From contig CAJQUW010009225.1 of the NCBI GenBank assembly GCA_907163375.1, positions 1-64,000 on the forward strand: a DNA stretch of 64,000 nucleotides. Direction: 5' to 3'. The position numbers and the translations under genes are program-made. The notes beneath the pieces are model-generated. The model was not told where the DNA came from and ran no database searches. It saw only the letters and a list, made by a program, of their open reading frames with translations. The stretch comes from Prostheceraeus crozeri (Eukaryota > Platyhelminthes > Polycladida > Euryleptidae). Below, one piece after another: positions 50,709 to 64,000 of the stretch (the first letter of the stretch is position 1; each line of letters starts with the position of its first letter).

Positions 50709-53455
50709 CAGAGCTGGAAAAATTCCACTGAAATTTTTCAATTCCAATTCCAGAGCAGAAATTTCAATTCCAATTCCAATTCCAGTCGAAACAGTTCAAT
50801 TCAATTCCAATTCCATAATGAGATTCAATTCCGATAATTGCATGACGCGTATATGTTAATTTATCTAAAGTTTCCTCGCTTCAATCTAACCCATGTGCCC
50901 GTATCCTATCCTCGTTATTCCTGTGTGCCGTTCCCTGCGTCGTTCCTATGTGCGTTCTCATGTTCATAGTTCATATTTCTTGTGTACATGTACATGTATA
51001 TATGTAGCCGGTCAGCCTACGCCATTTTCGTTTCGTAAACGAGATATTCAACATCTTGTGAAAAAGAGAAAGGAAAATTAACGGTCAGCAAAGAATCAAA
51101 CGCTGAGAGAGAAAGCATAGAAATTAACAGTACCATAGAAAGTCCTAGAATGGAAATTGCATGAAAATTATGGCACACGCCGGGGGAACTAAGTTGGGGC
51201 AAAACGTAAATTGTGCGAGCTGGTTTCCATGTTTTCTTATTTGTATTTACATTTATCAAGCCAAATTGTGATCTGGATTGCTGCCCCTTGTCCAAAGATC
51301 ATACACAAAAGCAATAGTGAATTTACAAAATACTGCGGCGACAGGATGACAAAGAAAGAAATCCTTTAAAACGTTCTGTACGTTCATCATTTTGAAATAT
51401 TGCTCCTATAATCTATCAAGAGTATTATCAGTCACATATGCAACTTGCAATGTCGATTTACAGAACATACATTGCTCCAGCTTGAAATCAGAGGCCAAGA
51501 AATCTTAGAATATTCATTTTACTTTAAAGGGCTCCCCTGTTCACTATATTTGAACAATTTTCAAAATCTTTACATGCTTTCGAATATCAGCTTCCAAAAT
51601 ATCATCACACTATATCACATGTGTCATTTAATGATTAATTGAAAAGTTCCAGCGACTATTCACTTATCTGAGAAATTATTGTCGGTGAAGAAGCTTTCAA
51701 TGTGTTTATTCGACAAATGCGCTAGGTTTCTTAACCGTATAAAGGAGAAATCATCCTATAATTAGAATTTTTTTCTATTGAATTCTTACAATAGAGATAT
51801 TCTTACAACCAGTGCACCGCCCACTTTCAATTATGACTTTGTGGACCAATTTTTAATTCGAATTTTGAAAAATAGTTGTTAATGACTGCTGCAAATCGAC
51901 ACAATATACCAACCCAGGGAATAGTAGGCTATACCACATGAAACAATGCCACCATCTCACTTAATATTATCTTCATAAAAATCCTGCATTAATTTGCTGT
52001 CAACAACTTCCACAACCAACTTGGCAAATAGTTTGACTATGAATCAATGTTTTAGATCGAATCTGATCTACAAACCGTAGATTTTTCCATGTGCCATCAT
52101 TGTACATAGGCAAGATATCAAACTTCCATTATAGTGTACTATTATCTACTTCTATGAGAGAGAGATGCGAATAAATCTATTAATAAACTGACAGAAGAAA
52201 GAAATTCAATGTGCGAATAACGTGATTGTTGATGGAAGAAAAAACGACGATAAAAATGATATCATGAAAACTGATTAATGGTCCATGTTAAAAAAGGAGA
52301 TTAAAAATTCCGTGATAAGAACGAAATGTGGTCGGGTCGAAAGCTAACGAGCAGAGATTAAAGGAAACTCTTTCAATTTTCAAAAGAAAGTGGATTTATC
52401 GTCAAGTGTCAAAAATTTGCATAAATTAGAGACGATGAGAAATTGAAACAACAACAACTACCAACAACAACACATACGACATCTTCAGTAGCTGTTAGAA
52501 GAACTACGGACTCTCGCGGTGTAACTTGACTACAGAAGTAACAACTACAACTGCCTACCAGCGAACAACAGCACAGTAGCGTATGCGGCAACACATCAGC
52601 GAGCGCGATTGAAGATTGACGGTATAAGTGACACTGATATTCATGATATTTATGATATTATTTTGGTATAAGTGAGTCCGATCGAATTGAAGTGAATTCA
52701 ACATCAAGAAGGGAAATGCAAGTTTAAAGTTTTTCTTTTATCGTTGAGTATCGTATTTGTATAACTATAGTCTTGAAAATTAATGTTGTCAATTGTTGTG
52801 ATTGGAAGTTGAATAATATTTCATGTCATTGCCATTTTAATTGAATCATTAATTATTAGAATAATTTGTTGACACTGTCTATATTGTGATTCGAACTGAC
52901 AGGCTCCCCTTTAATGCAGGGTTAATTTTCCTCTTTCCAAACCGATTGTTTTTCTTGTGTACAACAATTAAGTTAATCTCCAATTTTTGTGCTTATCTAA
53001 TCAATAACTAAATTCAACAATTGTTTTATTTTGATTAATTATCTTACGTGATAAATAGCTAAATAACAGATTGAACAAAGATGATTATCTTCTCATTGTT
53101 TGCTTAATTGTTGAATTAACATTGTCCGGGGACTGTAGGCCCATCAAAGTCACAATAAGCACCCTTTATTCAACAATAGAATAAAACTAGCTCTGTCGAT
53201 CTATCTATATATATATCTCTCTCTCTCTCTTATCTCTGCGTGCAGTTAACACAACGGCCGAATACTGTGATTTCAATTTTTGTACAAATAGATTTATCAC
53301 AGGTCTATCGAAAAAGTGGAATTGAGCTTTATCAAGGTCAATTCCAATTCCAATTCCAGTAGATTTAAATATCGTCAATTCCAATTCCAATTCTGACGAA
53401 AAATGGAATTAATTCCGGGTCGGAATTAATTCCAATTCCGACTTTTCCAACTCTG
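50709..53455. mobile_element. non-autonomous hAT-type element, 2747 bp
   Basis: The left end CAGAGCTGGAAAAATTCC and the right end read inward CAGAGTTGGAAAAGTCGG are hAT-like TIRs. Flanking 8-mers ACAGGTAC (50701-50708) and TCAGGTAC (53456-53463) agree at seven of eight, the hAT duplication length. Both subterminal regions carry runs of CAATTCCAATTCC (50730-50830 and 53335-53445), likely transposase-binding arrays. No transposase or BED zinc finger was recognised inside; the interior is AT-rich with a CAACAA-rich stretch near 52440. Confidence 0.8.
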
Positions 53456-53463
53456 TCAGGTAC

Positions 53464-54636
53464 CATGCCTTCTTTTAATATCATGAGGACTGTGAAAAAA
53501 GCAACGTTAGGGTAATTACCGTTGGAGTCGCTTTCGTATTCTGATTCCATAGACGAAGGTCAATATGAAATCTAATACACATGAATTATTAATGCTATAC
53601 TTTGGATGTATTTTCAATAAATTTCTAGCCTATGTTAATTGAAATCTGTTTTATCAATTTTTCAATTGACTTTTCAGTCTAATTTATCTGCTGGTTTTCA
53701 TCTACAATTTCACGACAACAATTACAATTTTGCAACTCAATGATTTGTGCATTATTTGACAATTTCATATATTTTTTCATACATTCAACATCTATTGACG
53801 AGTAGATCAAAAATCCTTTGATAATAATATCTGAAGTAGGTCATAAGTGTGAAAGGCACTATGGAAAGACAAATCACGCCACTCTTTGTCAAGTCGGAAA
53901 CATATGTCTCTGTCATAATGGCAGACGGTAGAATACCTTTGACGTTGAATGAGTCTTAATCGATATACAGTAGAACCAAGAAGGTTGATTACATTGAATG
54001 AATTTAATGTCATTAAGGATGCTTTGTGAAGGAAGCCTATCTTTAAAAGAAAAAGTCGATGACACATGAGGTAGAAAATGATTAAAGAGTGAATTGAGAG
54101 TTTCTGCTAACCATCTAGCTAGTGCTGCTGATGGAGTTATTTTTAAGCATTTGTGTCACGCAAAGACTATGTGCCGGTGAGATTCCTCCACTGTCCTTGG
54201 CTCCTCTTCTGGATTCAGTGCATTCGAACGAGTCAATCTTCTCAGCTCACTCAGTTCCTAGGCCATTTAACGTTTTTCCTCGTTCACTCAGTTCGCCGTT
54301 CATGCCAAATTTGCGCTAAGTCGTTTAATTCATAGAAAGGTTTGTTCGCTCAGTTTATTTTCCGTTCACTTTGAGTCGGCATCGATGTTTATGACAGTGC
54401 TATAGAGTCGGAGGCAGCCTTTTACCCGATGGCGTCTGTTTTCTGAAAAGTCGACTCCGCAGCCCTGTTTTATGGCGATGTGCTTGTCGCATTAATGCGG
54501 AGAAGGCGCTTACTTTAATCAGCCTATTAGGAGTGAAGAAGCCAATCAATATTGTATATATTGATTCGTGCTGTACTTAATCATTCTAAAAATGTCGAGG
54601 CATTTTGTAAATATAGTTGCACATTCATCCTATTAA
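53464..54636. other. no gene; cluster of GTTCACTCAGTTC words
   Basis: 54230-54365 has several GTTCACTCAG/GTTCGCTCAG words. Related ones at 55940-56025 lie beyond the piggyBac-like MITE, which suggests the MITE landed inside an older repeat. Confidence 0.35.
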
Positions 54637-55505
54637 CCCTATCAGGACCGGGTGATTTTATAGTCGTAGGACCGGGGGGGACAAATGGAGAATTTTCCAT
54701 GTTCTGATGGATAAAACTGCTTGAAAGCTAAGTAACCCTACAGGTCGAGTCTCCTCTTTCGAATGGTAGTGCCCATTTTGCATTATTCGAAGACCCTCAT
54801 ACCAAACATCAAGATTTAAAATTTGTATTTTCAATTTTTTTCATTTTTTACGAATCTATGTATATTTTTTGACTCCTCAAAAATTGTTCATCACAACTAA
54901 AGTATTTCTGCAAACTTTTACTCAAGTATATCTATATGGTGTTATAAGTATAATATTCAACGTTAATTTTAGTACTATAAATAGCAATTTGAAATTTGAA
55001 CGTAAATAATGTCTTTTATGTATTATTGCATTTTTCTATCTTTACAAATGTCTCGTTCTAATGACTTATTTGTTATAAAGACAAGGTTTATGATACATGA
55101 TACAATCTTACATGTAGTTATTTTGGTGTTGCTCAAAAATATCACGACAACTCTGACATATATATGCACATTACATGTAGGCCTACAATGCACATGTACT
55201 CATTTTGGGAGATAAGATGAATGTGTATGTTAACAATCTTGAATGGCACATGTATAAATATGATGTAAATATGATTTAAAAACATTTTTTCAATAATCAA
55301 TGCTGCTCTAAATGAAAAATATCAATTTTCTAAAAAGCACTGTTAAAAATGACGTTTAAAACTTACATTCAGTCAATTTTGCACAAATTTTTACTGAAAC
55401 TTCAACGTACATACAAGCTAAAAGTCACAAAAAAATTAATTTTTATCTGACTTATTTTAGGAGATATAAAAAGAAGTTTATATGGGCCCCCGGTCCTAAC
55501 AGGGT
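54637..55505. mobile_element. piggyBac-like MITE, 869 bp
   Basis: Bounded by TTAA on both sides (54633-54636 and 55506-55509). The ends read inward are CCCTATCAGGACCGGG and ACCCTGTTAGGACCGGGG, inverted repeats starting CCCT as in piggyBac. The inside is very AT-rich and non-coding. Confidence 0.7.
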
Positions 55506-55509
55506 TTAA

Positions 55510-58500
55510 GCATCTACATCCTAGGTTGAAAAATGTGAACACACCTGAGTAGCCGCCATTTCATCCAATAGGCTATTAGGATGTTCAACAGATCTAGTTC
55601 TCACTCAGCATCAACAAAACTCCCTTTTTAAACATGCCGAGAGTTTTTTGAAGATGCGCAATCAAAACGACACCATAATAGACCATCTAGAAGGTCAAAC
55701 TGTATGACATTTAAGTGAAAATGTTCAAATGCAAGGGGATTGACGAAATTCGCAATACCTACTGATTTACAATACCACCTGCACATTTATGCACTAAAGT
55801 AAAATCCAAAATTTTGTATTTTTATACTAAACTGTATGTGGAATTGTAGATACAGGAAAGGCACTGTCAATATATCGATAAGAATAGTATGAATTGGAGA
55901 AACAGCATTTCAGTTTGTTCTCTTCAGGTCGTGAACGCCAATTCTTAGTTCAGTTCAGTGGCAGTAGCTGGAAAATCCCGTTCACGCAGTTCACTCGCTC
56001 ACTTACTTACTTACTCAAAAGTTCAAATGCAATTGTCCTGATTTAGGATTTACTAGAATTTGTTGGAGAGAGGGAGATATACGTGTGAAGTGCATCAATG
56101 GTAGATTCAAAGACAGTGGAGGATGAGCAACAGACAGTCTTTGGGTAGATTGCTTGAAACGATTGCACTTATAATCTACGACTGAAGCAGCTCTCTACGA
56201 CTGTAGCAGCACCGGTTAGTGGTCGACAATTTCAATGTTTATTTACAAAGACATTTGCATGAACAGAATAACATATGATAAAAACAAAACCGATGTACCA
56301 TCTAGATCAGTTTTCCATTAGTTTCCGCACACAAAAATAACTAGAAAATATATGAGTGCAGTATCATGAAAAAGATGAATTAAGTAGCATGCTAAATGCG
56401 ATTAAATAGAGTAGAGAAAGTAATATGGTCAAGATACGCGCAAGTCAATCTTGTAAGACTAAGATGAGCAGAAGAGAGACTTACAGGGTTGAACACTGAC
56501 ATGAAAAAATCGCTTTATCAGGATTTTTGGCCCTGTTCGGTCCCTTAGTGGCTTGCATTTGCAATGTGCAGGACATGCGATTTCAAAATGCATGTAAGAT
56601 AATGTATAATTGCACATTCATGACTGAATTTTCTGAGCGTGTCATTTGGATTTGTTAATTCGATCAATTTGATTAAGATTTTTTTCATTAGTTGCGAATG
56701 GGATGAAATATACCATGTTGCCCATACCGTAGATAACTTAACTATAGAAAATTCAACTTTGAAGGAAATATATTCGACTTATTTTAATTGTGAGAGTACG
56801 TGTGGATGATATACATGTAGTAATAGTACCTGCCATTGTCATTGCGAGAGACATATATTTGAAGAGTTTTAATGCAAAACGTGATTAGCGACATATTTGA
56901 AAAATCGGCGATAATCCTCAGAAATAGTTCTTGGGGGTAGATGGATGCTCTGCGCAAATTGTTAAGTCGAAAGGATTTTAGATTCTTTACAGCATTGCCG
57001 TAGATATTCAGCGTGGATCAGTGGGGCAATAGTCGACAGATCTTGCAAAAAAAAAACTTGTGAAAAATCTTAATTGTGATTATGCCGCACTTTTCTTGTA
57101 AGACTTAAGATTTTGTATGCAGGATTTTTTAGCATTTTTGCAAGTCTGTTAATATCTTGAAGCAGATCGAGAATATCAAGCGCAATAACGTTCGCAAGAT
57201 TTGCAAGATGGATAAGGTCTTATAGATATCAAGCACGTCGCGGTCTCAAGATCGTAGAGTAGATTTGTAATCGAAATAAGGTGTAAGATGCTCTATCACT
57301 TACAGCGCCTAGCAACCTACCGTACTCATGTGGTTCTAAAGCCGAATGACTACAAAATACCACAGATTCCACGTATTCCAGCCTTTCCTGCTATGGATGT
57401 TGAGCAGTCCAATAAGTCAACTGACTCCCCGATCATGCCGTTTATATTGCAATCAGTATGACGCAGGAATCTACTGACTATCGGTACATAGACGATTAAA
57501 ACTCATCACAACGCTGAAACGAAACAAATATCTTATTGTTAACAAATGCCATTAATTAACAAATGCCATTGATAAAAATGCTGATCCAACTTCAAGCAAC
57601 GTAACTTTGAATCCAGTGGATTAGATAAGCAACAAGACTCAAAACTAGCGAAATAGAGGCAATGAACTCTGAAAATGAACGGATTAAGGAACTCGATTGG
57701 ATTAGCTTATTCAATGTCTCTCAATTCTTTCAGGGATCCAAGTCGTAAAATTCACATTCAATTTTTCATGCTGAACTCGAAAATCATTGTGGCAACCACA
57801 CCAAATGAGCATTTGAGCAAGTTATTTTATTTTTATTATATATTACTGGTGTCTTCTGATCGATAATTTTGTGGCCTCAATCAGATGGACATTTTTGGAC
57901 GTTTAACGAGATTTTGAAAATGATAATTATTGACTTATCAAACAAAATTTCGCATCCATGACAGTATTATGGTTCTTGTTAATTCCGTGAGTTTTCATGA
58001 AATCAGGATAAGAAATGTGGTTTCAGCAAAAAATTGAAATTTTGAGAAAAATCAAAAAAGTCTGGTCGAAAGAACACAGGACAGTTTTTAAAATTCACAA
58101 TTGCTCAATTGTTATGATTCAAAGTTGATTTTTTCCTTTTGGTGCAGCAACTAGATTCACAAATGATGCATTTTGCTGCATAAAGAAAGCAAAACCATCA
58201 TTTCTAAGTTGAGAATTGTGCATCGGTCGGAAGACAAAAATGTGGTATCGGTCAGAAGACAATTTTTGGGGGACAAGGATTATTTGAAAAATTATCCCAA
58301 ATTAATGTAGATGCAATTCTGAATTATAGTCTGTTTGAAAGCACGGTTCATGCGCTTTTACATGATGCATAACTTTATGTGCATAATTTAAGTAGATCAC
58401 AACTAAATTTCTTCCTGAAGATCGAGTGTAGGCACGGTGGAACTGGGGGGAGGGCACGTGACCCCTAAAGAATTAACAACTTTTCATGCCTATCTCCAGT

Positions 58501-59936
58501 AATATAATTGATGTTTAAAATTTTCAGACATTTCATTGATTTCACAGAAGCAAAGATTGCCGATTAGTTGCCAGGTTATCATGTTCCACTTTTATCTGTC
58601 ACACAATCCCATTCAAGTGAAAGAGATGTCGCAAAGCGCGGGATGGAGGTAATTATGCATCCTTGAAGGCAATGGATAAAGCAACAAATAAAAAGCAGAA
58701 TTGTTTATGATAAGAGATATGTCTACGACATGTGAAACGACTGTGAATTATCTACCTGCTGCGAGATAACTCAACAAAATGTTAGGATGCAATCTACGGC
58801 GATTGTTTCCGTGGCACGTGAAATGTGATTTTATCAGGCCTCTATCAGTTTTAGGGGACCTTCATTATTGAAAGTCCATTGTTACTCGGGAAACCCTATC
58901 GCTAGCATCAGGTGCCTCTCAAAGCTTTGAGCGGGTCCCTTTATCAGTATTACACGCATGTTGGGTCTTCACTATGACAGCATGCAGGGTCTCATTTTAA
59001 GTATAAAGAGCCCTGTGCTAGTCATTGCTATTTATTCGACAGTAGGCCTTTTGCCTCTAAATGACCGATTGACTTATATACAATATACATATGAAAGCGA
59101 GTTTAACAGATATCATATCAATCACAGTGCATGAGGCATGATTATGAGACGAAAGGGTTACTTATGAGGCATTGGATGAGACTAAATACTTTATGAGAAG
59201 CCGAATGTCTCAGAAAAGATACAACAATTTGCTTCTAATAAACATGCAGAAACAAAGAACAGACATTCCCAACTCAACAGACATCATGAAGCAAAACAAT
59301 TAATTCAAAACCAACCACGACGACTAAATTTTTTCGGAAAGTTTTGACTGACTGTATTTTGATTGGCTTATGAACTATATTCAATAACATCATAAATTTT
59401 CATAACATTGTGTTTTTATTTCAGTATGGTTCACCTTCGAAGTCGGAATCTATATGTTTGATAAATGAAATCTCAAACATTTTAAAGAAAAAGTTGCAAT
59501 TGATTTAAATGTGCGGAATGCTTAAATGACTGCACCTTGCGTACTTGAATATACGTATAAACTTTCCGAGTAATTATATTTATGAATAAACAAGAAGTTG
59601 AATGGAAATACCTTGAAAATTCTGCTGTTTCTGAAAGCTCATTCAATACACGGCTGATATGGCATACATGTATTTACGCACACCTAAATTTTATTTTAAA
59701 TGTCAGCAGCATTTTAGAATATATTCTATAGTTATACTGTAGTGTTGCAAATCAAAAAGGCCAGCGTTCCGCGTCGATTCGCTTTCTTATTACTCAGGCA
59801 AACACATCACAATGATATAGACAGAAATGTATATCCGACTTTCACTTTAGGTCCCAATTATGCGAAAATATGACGTCATGTAATTTGACGCACGAGAATG
59901 GAAGGCAAGAGTGTGACGCCATACATGGGAGACTGG
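55510..59936. other. no gene seen
   Basis: AT-rich DNA without a convincing frame. 56890-57250 is enriched in CGCAAGAT/CAAGATTTGCAAGAT words also seen at 62690-62830. Otherwise nothing. Confidence 0.45.
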
Positions 59937-60122
59937 GAGACACAGTAATACCGCATCATAGGCGGCAAAGCCCACATGCACACACGCACCAAAGAGGCCA
60001 CCACGGCTGAGAAGCCGACAAACACCTACGAGACACAGTAATACCGCATCATAGGCGGCAAAGCCCACATGCACACACGCACCAAAGAGGTCACCACGGC
60101 TGAGAAGCCGACAAACACCTAC
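59937..60122. repeat. tandem duplication, two 93-bp units
   Basis: 59937-60029 and 60030-60122 are identical except for one C/T difference (AGAGGCC versus AGAGGTC). GC-richer than the flanks. It opens a minus-strand frame across both units, but this is a by-product of the 93-bp period. Confidence 0.95.
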
Positions 60123-60686
60123 ATATACTATCGTTGAAAAACTCAGGCATAAAAAGTGCCCTTCTGATTTGGTGCCCCTGCCCCTTTCATCGTCTTCTGT
60201 CGTCCTTGATAGAGTGCCTATGCTGGGGACAGGCTTTTTTGGTAATTTTCCTGAGTTTGAGCTAAAATTTTCATGAAAACTTTCTTAAATTGATTTGAAT
60301 TTATGGCGACCGAAAAGAGGAGATCCCAAGGATTAAGAAGATGAAAATAAATTATGAAAATCAGTCCAGAACTAAGGATTTTACAGATGGAAGACACGTT
60401 TTTTGACAAATGTTGTTGTATTAACCTCAATTCAGCAGGTTCTGAAACACATGGTTACCTTTTCTTCCGCGTATCCACAATTATTTCAAAACATGTAATG
60501 TCAAAATTATGACATCCAATTCATGATAATTTAAATAATAAAAATGAGGTTGTGGAAGGATTAATCAATCAAGACACAAATGATTTTCATATTTCAGTAT
60601 TGCTTCTTGATTCGAAGTGTCCTCTCTTCCAAACCACATATTAATTAATTCAGCCCTTGATCAATTAAACACATAAAATAAGATAT
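60123..60686. other. no gene seen
   Basis: AT-rich spacer with no domain or repeat noticed. Confidence 0.4.
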
Positions 60687-61841
60687 CAGTAAACCCTCTA
60701 TTTAATGGACACCATTTTTGGCAGCTCAAAGTGTCCATTGAGAACAGGTGTCCATTATGTAAAGGGGTCCATCTTCGTTTACTTCAATACTCACTTTCTC
60801 GTTATTATTACCGTTTTTTAATCATATGAAAGTACTTATAGTGGTCATATTCTGCACATGCGTATATTAGTGTTATGTAAATACTGAAATTATTTGCAAA
60901 TACATAATAGAATATATAATATCATGCATATATTATGTTATTGTATATGATCACCGTAAACTCTATTCGTACTTCTGTATCATGAGAAACTTAATTATTT
61001 GAATAATTTATGCTGTTTGGTACGTGTATGCGAATTTGTTAATTGATATACGTGTATTTTCTGGTCAGTGAATTATGTCAATGGTCATTATAATGATCTA
61101 CACACTTTCCTCTATCATGAAGTTAAAACCAAAAATTAATTAAATACATCGATCAGTTTAATTGAACATGTTTTATATAGAGATTTCTTCTCACAAAAAG
61201 GTACGCAAGTTCAGAAGATAACTGTCTATTGTGGTTTAAAAAATTGTCAATATGAGTTTGTCTGGCCACTTTCGAACTCTTTAACTGCATTATGCGAAAA
61301 CGTTCTTGAAGCTTAATTATCATATCTACATTCTCTTCGTCATTAAATTCCATTAAATGATTGTCGACGGTTTAAAATTAAAGATTGATGTCTTAATTTG
61401 CTTAAGACATCTTTTATCATGAAAGTCAATTAAACGATTATGTCACCTCATCGTGAGTGGCCGACGGGTTTGAAGAGTTTCAGACAACATCATCAATCTT
61501 TTGCTTGGTTTGGACTGTTTACAAGTGCGGCAATGTGTTAATTTAATTATCATGAGATGGGAATAATGTCAATTCGTGTCAATCATCATGTTTTCATAAC
61601 AAAACTTAAGACGAGATTGCCATACACAGCAATCTCATCTTGAGAATTAACCACTTTGATGATGTGTTTGTCCACACCTATTGAGGGAAATTGTCACAAA
61701 ATGCTGTCCATTGTCCACGTTGAGCAGGTGTCCACTATGGCAAGGGGCATTCCAATGAGAAATGCAAATTATGCAGGACAAAGTGTCCATTGCGTACGAG
61801 TGTCCATTACGGAGAGGGTCCACTACAAGCAGGTTTTACTG
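60687..61841. mobile_element. pogo/Tigger-like non-autonomous element, 1155 bp
   Basis: The left end CAGTAAACCCTCTATTTAAT then GGACACC and the right end read inward CAGTAAAACCTGCTTGTAGT then GGACCC match the CAGTxxAACCTC...GGACAC termini of pogo/Tigger elements. Further GTGTCCATT words repeat inside both ends. The interior has two short hairpins (about 61389-61413 and 61609-61640) and no transposase. Confidence 0.75.
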
Positions 61842-64000
61842 TAATGGCATGTAAACTTACAAATGCAAATTTGCCCTTTCGATCCTAATGACGACACGTT
61901 GTCATCACGTAATATGCGCTATGACGACAAGGTGTCGTCATTAACCATACTGCCTTTTATTTAGCCTCGACTTATTCCAGTAGATTGAAAAGTGTTAATT
62001 ATTGCTTTTAGGGCTCAAATTTATACAACCAAACGATAGATTAATAATGTAAAACGGCAACAGTAATACATCAAACGCATTGAAGACAGTCACACAGAAG
62101 TCTGTTGCTGTTATGACGACGAGTCTGTAAGTGACTTTTGTCTGTCTTTTGCATTATTATCTGTAATTCTTATTCGGACAAAAAGATCCAGATTTGGTGT
62201 GAAGCTATTCATTCTTACTGACAAAACAGGTTATATGATTTGTGATCAAGTATACGTTGGCAAATATATCTGTTATGAAACCGTAGAGACTGCTACTGAA
62301 ACGCTTTCAAATAGTGAAAAAAATAGTTGTTCGATTGATTGCTTTCAAAGGTTGACGTGCTATATTGCGGATTACAGATTAGAAACTAATTAACATCTAG
62401 CTCAAGCACAGCATCAGACAATGTGCATAATTCATCGGCATCGATGCGTGCAACATCATGCAAGCAGCCCTAGGCCTGTGTGTTCCAATCTGGATTAGTT
62501 ATGGCATGTAGGAGCTCATTGCTAGGTATAATGTTGTTTGATATGAATAAACCAAAGTATGCAAATATATGTACATGTGTATTTGATATAAATAACCGAA
62601 GTCACATCTCTTACACACGCGTGGGGGCAGCGTGTTTGAATAACAGCGCTTGAAGTTGTCGATTGACTGTCCTGCGCAAGTCATGTTGCAAGATAAACAC
62701 GGCAACTTTCGATAAAAGTGTCTTGAGGTTTTGGTGATAATCTTGTGTGCGACAGGCATAAGAAATGAGATTATATCTTGCGACTGTGAGATTTTTGGAA
62801 GATTCGCAAGTATTTCGCAAGATTGTCTATTAGTAGGAAGCGATTCGATTTCATTACGATTCCGAATCGTGCGACTCAATGTACGATTAATCGAAAATTG
62901 CGCGATTCAGAATATTTTGAGATTTTCACAAGCTCAGTGATGAGAAGTTTTCAGTTAGTCTGGGTGACATTGTCTTTAATTTCTAGACCATTGGCTTCAC
63001 TATGAATTCGATAATTTTTATCATGAGACACTTTGCTTTATTAGACAATTGTTTGTGACATTGCAGTGACAATTAATTGTCACTGCCCTATTAGTTAATA
63101 CGATACCTATTTGTAAATGTTTGAGAATACAGCGTTACAAGCATAAAACTCAGAAAAGTCTTAAACGAGGCATAATTGAGACTCTGTTCTCAAGAATCTG
63201 ATGCAAGTGTATTATCAAGGAGGCCTACTACTTCCTGATTGTGTACCTCACTTTATCACAGCATTGAAGAAGCCTCTTTGGCGCAATATGTCGGGTGCCT
63301 TCAATCCCTTATTTGTTTACTCGAGCTTGTGCTTACTAAGATGGGGCTATGTGAGTGAAATGCATCGACAAACGTTTGGTCGACGCTTTTTTCTACCTAC
63401 CACTTTTATATCTCAATTTTGACTCTTTTTGTCTTTATCAACCATATTTAATCGAAGATGGCAGTTCTTCCATCAATAATGCAATAACCTTATTATGTAT
63501 CAATCAATTCAAAATTGAGACCTTAAAATTTTTAAATGCATTAACAAACCTTTGGCCATGAGAATGCAATAGCTGCCGGGCTAGGCTCATAGCGTGCTTA
63601 TTAAATGTAAACCAGGCATTGATGTTCTTATCAGTGACTTTGCATGCTTTCAATATGGAGATATACACGTATTATCACATGGGCCTCCTATGCTTGACAA
63701 CATGTGTGATTGTCTGAATCGTGTACTACATGAGCATGTTTAATCCTGTTGTATAAAATAAATAATAATGCTTTCCACTGATGTGTTGTGTGGGAACTCC
63801 CACAGGATTCCCATAGAGATTTACTGTGTTGTAGGAATGAAGATGTCGCGTCATGCGGCGTCCATGTTTTATCCTAGCAATGATCTTATGTACGTTATTC
63901 AGTGCAATTATCTAAAATGTTAAGAGTTAATAAAAATAGCCATGTATTTTCCTCATCAAGCAAATTTCATTGAGAAGTCATTTAGCAAAAATATCTTGCA
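61842..64000. other. no gene recognised; one perfect palindrome
   Basis: Frames such as 62199-62393 show no known domain. 63063-63086 is a 24-bp perfect palindrome centred on CAATTAATTG. CGCAAG-rich stretch at 62690-62830. Confidence 0.4.

Noticed and set aside
54122-54335. Two overlapping short plus-strand frames
   Set aside because: They arise from GTTCACTCAG-type repeat words and have no domain.
62499-62940. 126-aa minus-strand frame and overlapping frames
   Set aside because: No recognisable domain, overlaps CGCAAGAT-rich sequence and AT-rich flanks; likely chance.

Overview
The window is AT-rich nuclear DNA of an animal. It shows spliced terminal exons with AATAAA signals, a metazoan-type DHRS1 gene, animal Penelope-like elements (PLEs), a Jockey-group LINE, two Tc1/mariner families and many MITEs. 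No rRNA, no CRISPR and no clean tRNA gene is visible. A secreted protein with a takeout/JHBP-like look and a DD41D transposase hint at an arthropod or another invertebrate, but the species cannot be fixed from the sequence. Host coding content is very low; most of the window is transposon.

Layout. 0-13 kb: one orphan 3' exon (1235-1363, -), a T/G-rich CpG-rich block (3.07-4.30 kb), several fold-back MITEs, a dead Tc1 copy, and an uninterrupted DHRS1-like gene (11024-12028, -). 13-23 kb: PLE copies arranged as inverted pairs, a nearly intact mariner and a DD41D element. 23-28.5 kb: a fossil with a hepadnavirus-like RNase H, and a LINE whose ORF2 is broken only by three in-frame stops, all bracketed by inverted 100-bp ends carrying hammerhead-ribozyme motifs. 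28.9-33.7 kb: an unclassified 4.8-kb element with 29-bp perfect terminal inverted repeats (TIRs), containing a 252-bp perfect palindrome. 34-41.2 kb: more PLEs, a tRNA-derived SINE carrying what reads as a complete hammerhead ribozyme, and the longest PLE, which has an extra 382-aa ORF that looks like a decayed SGNH hydrolase. 41-50 kb: short host-gene traces (acidic 3' exon, secreted TULIP/takeout-like gene), a minisatellite inside TIRs and a LINE remnant. 50-64 kb: non-autonomous hAT, piggyBac and pogo-like elements in otherwise empty DNA.

Unifying theme. Nearly every PLE end carries a hammerhead-like fold (stem I, CUGANGA or a decayed form, stem II, GAAA, then a very short palindromic stem III such as ACCGGU, ACAUGU or ACUAGU). 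PLE copies repeatedly occur head to head with the ribozyme-bearing 3' ends pointing outward, giving palindromes with arms of equal length (1401, 578 and 252 bp). Many of these insertions abut (TA)n tracts.
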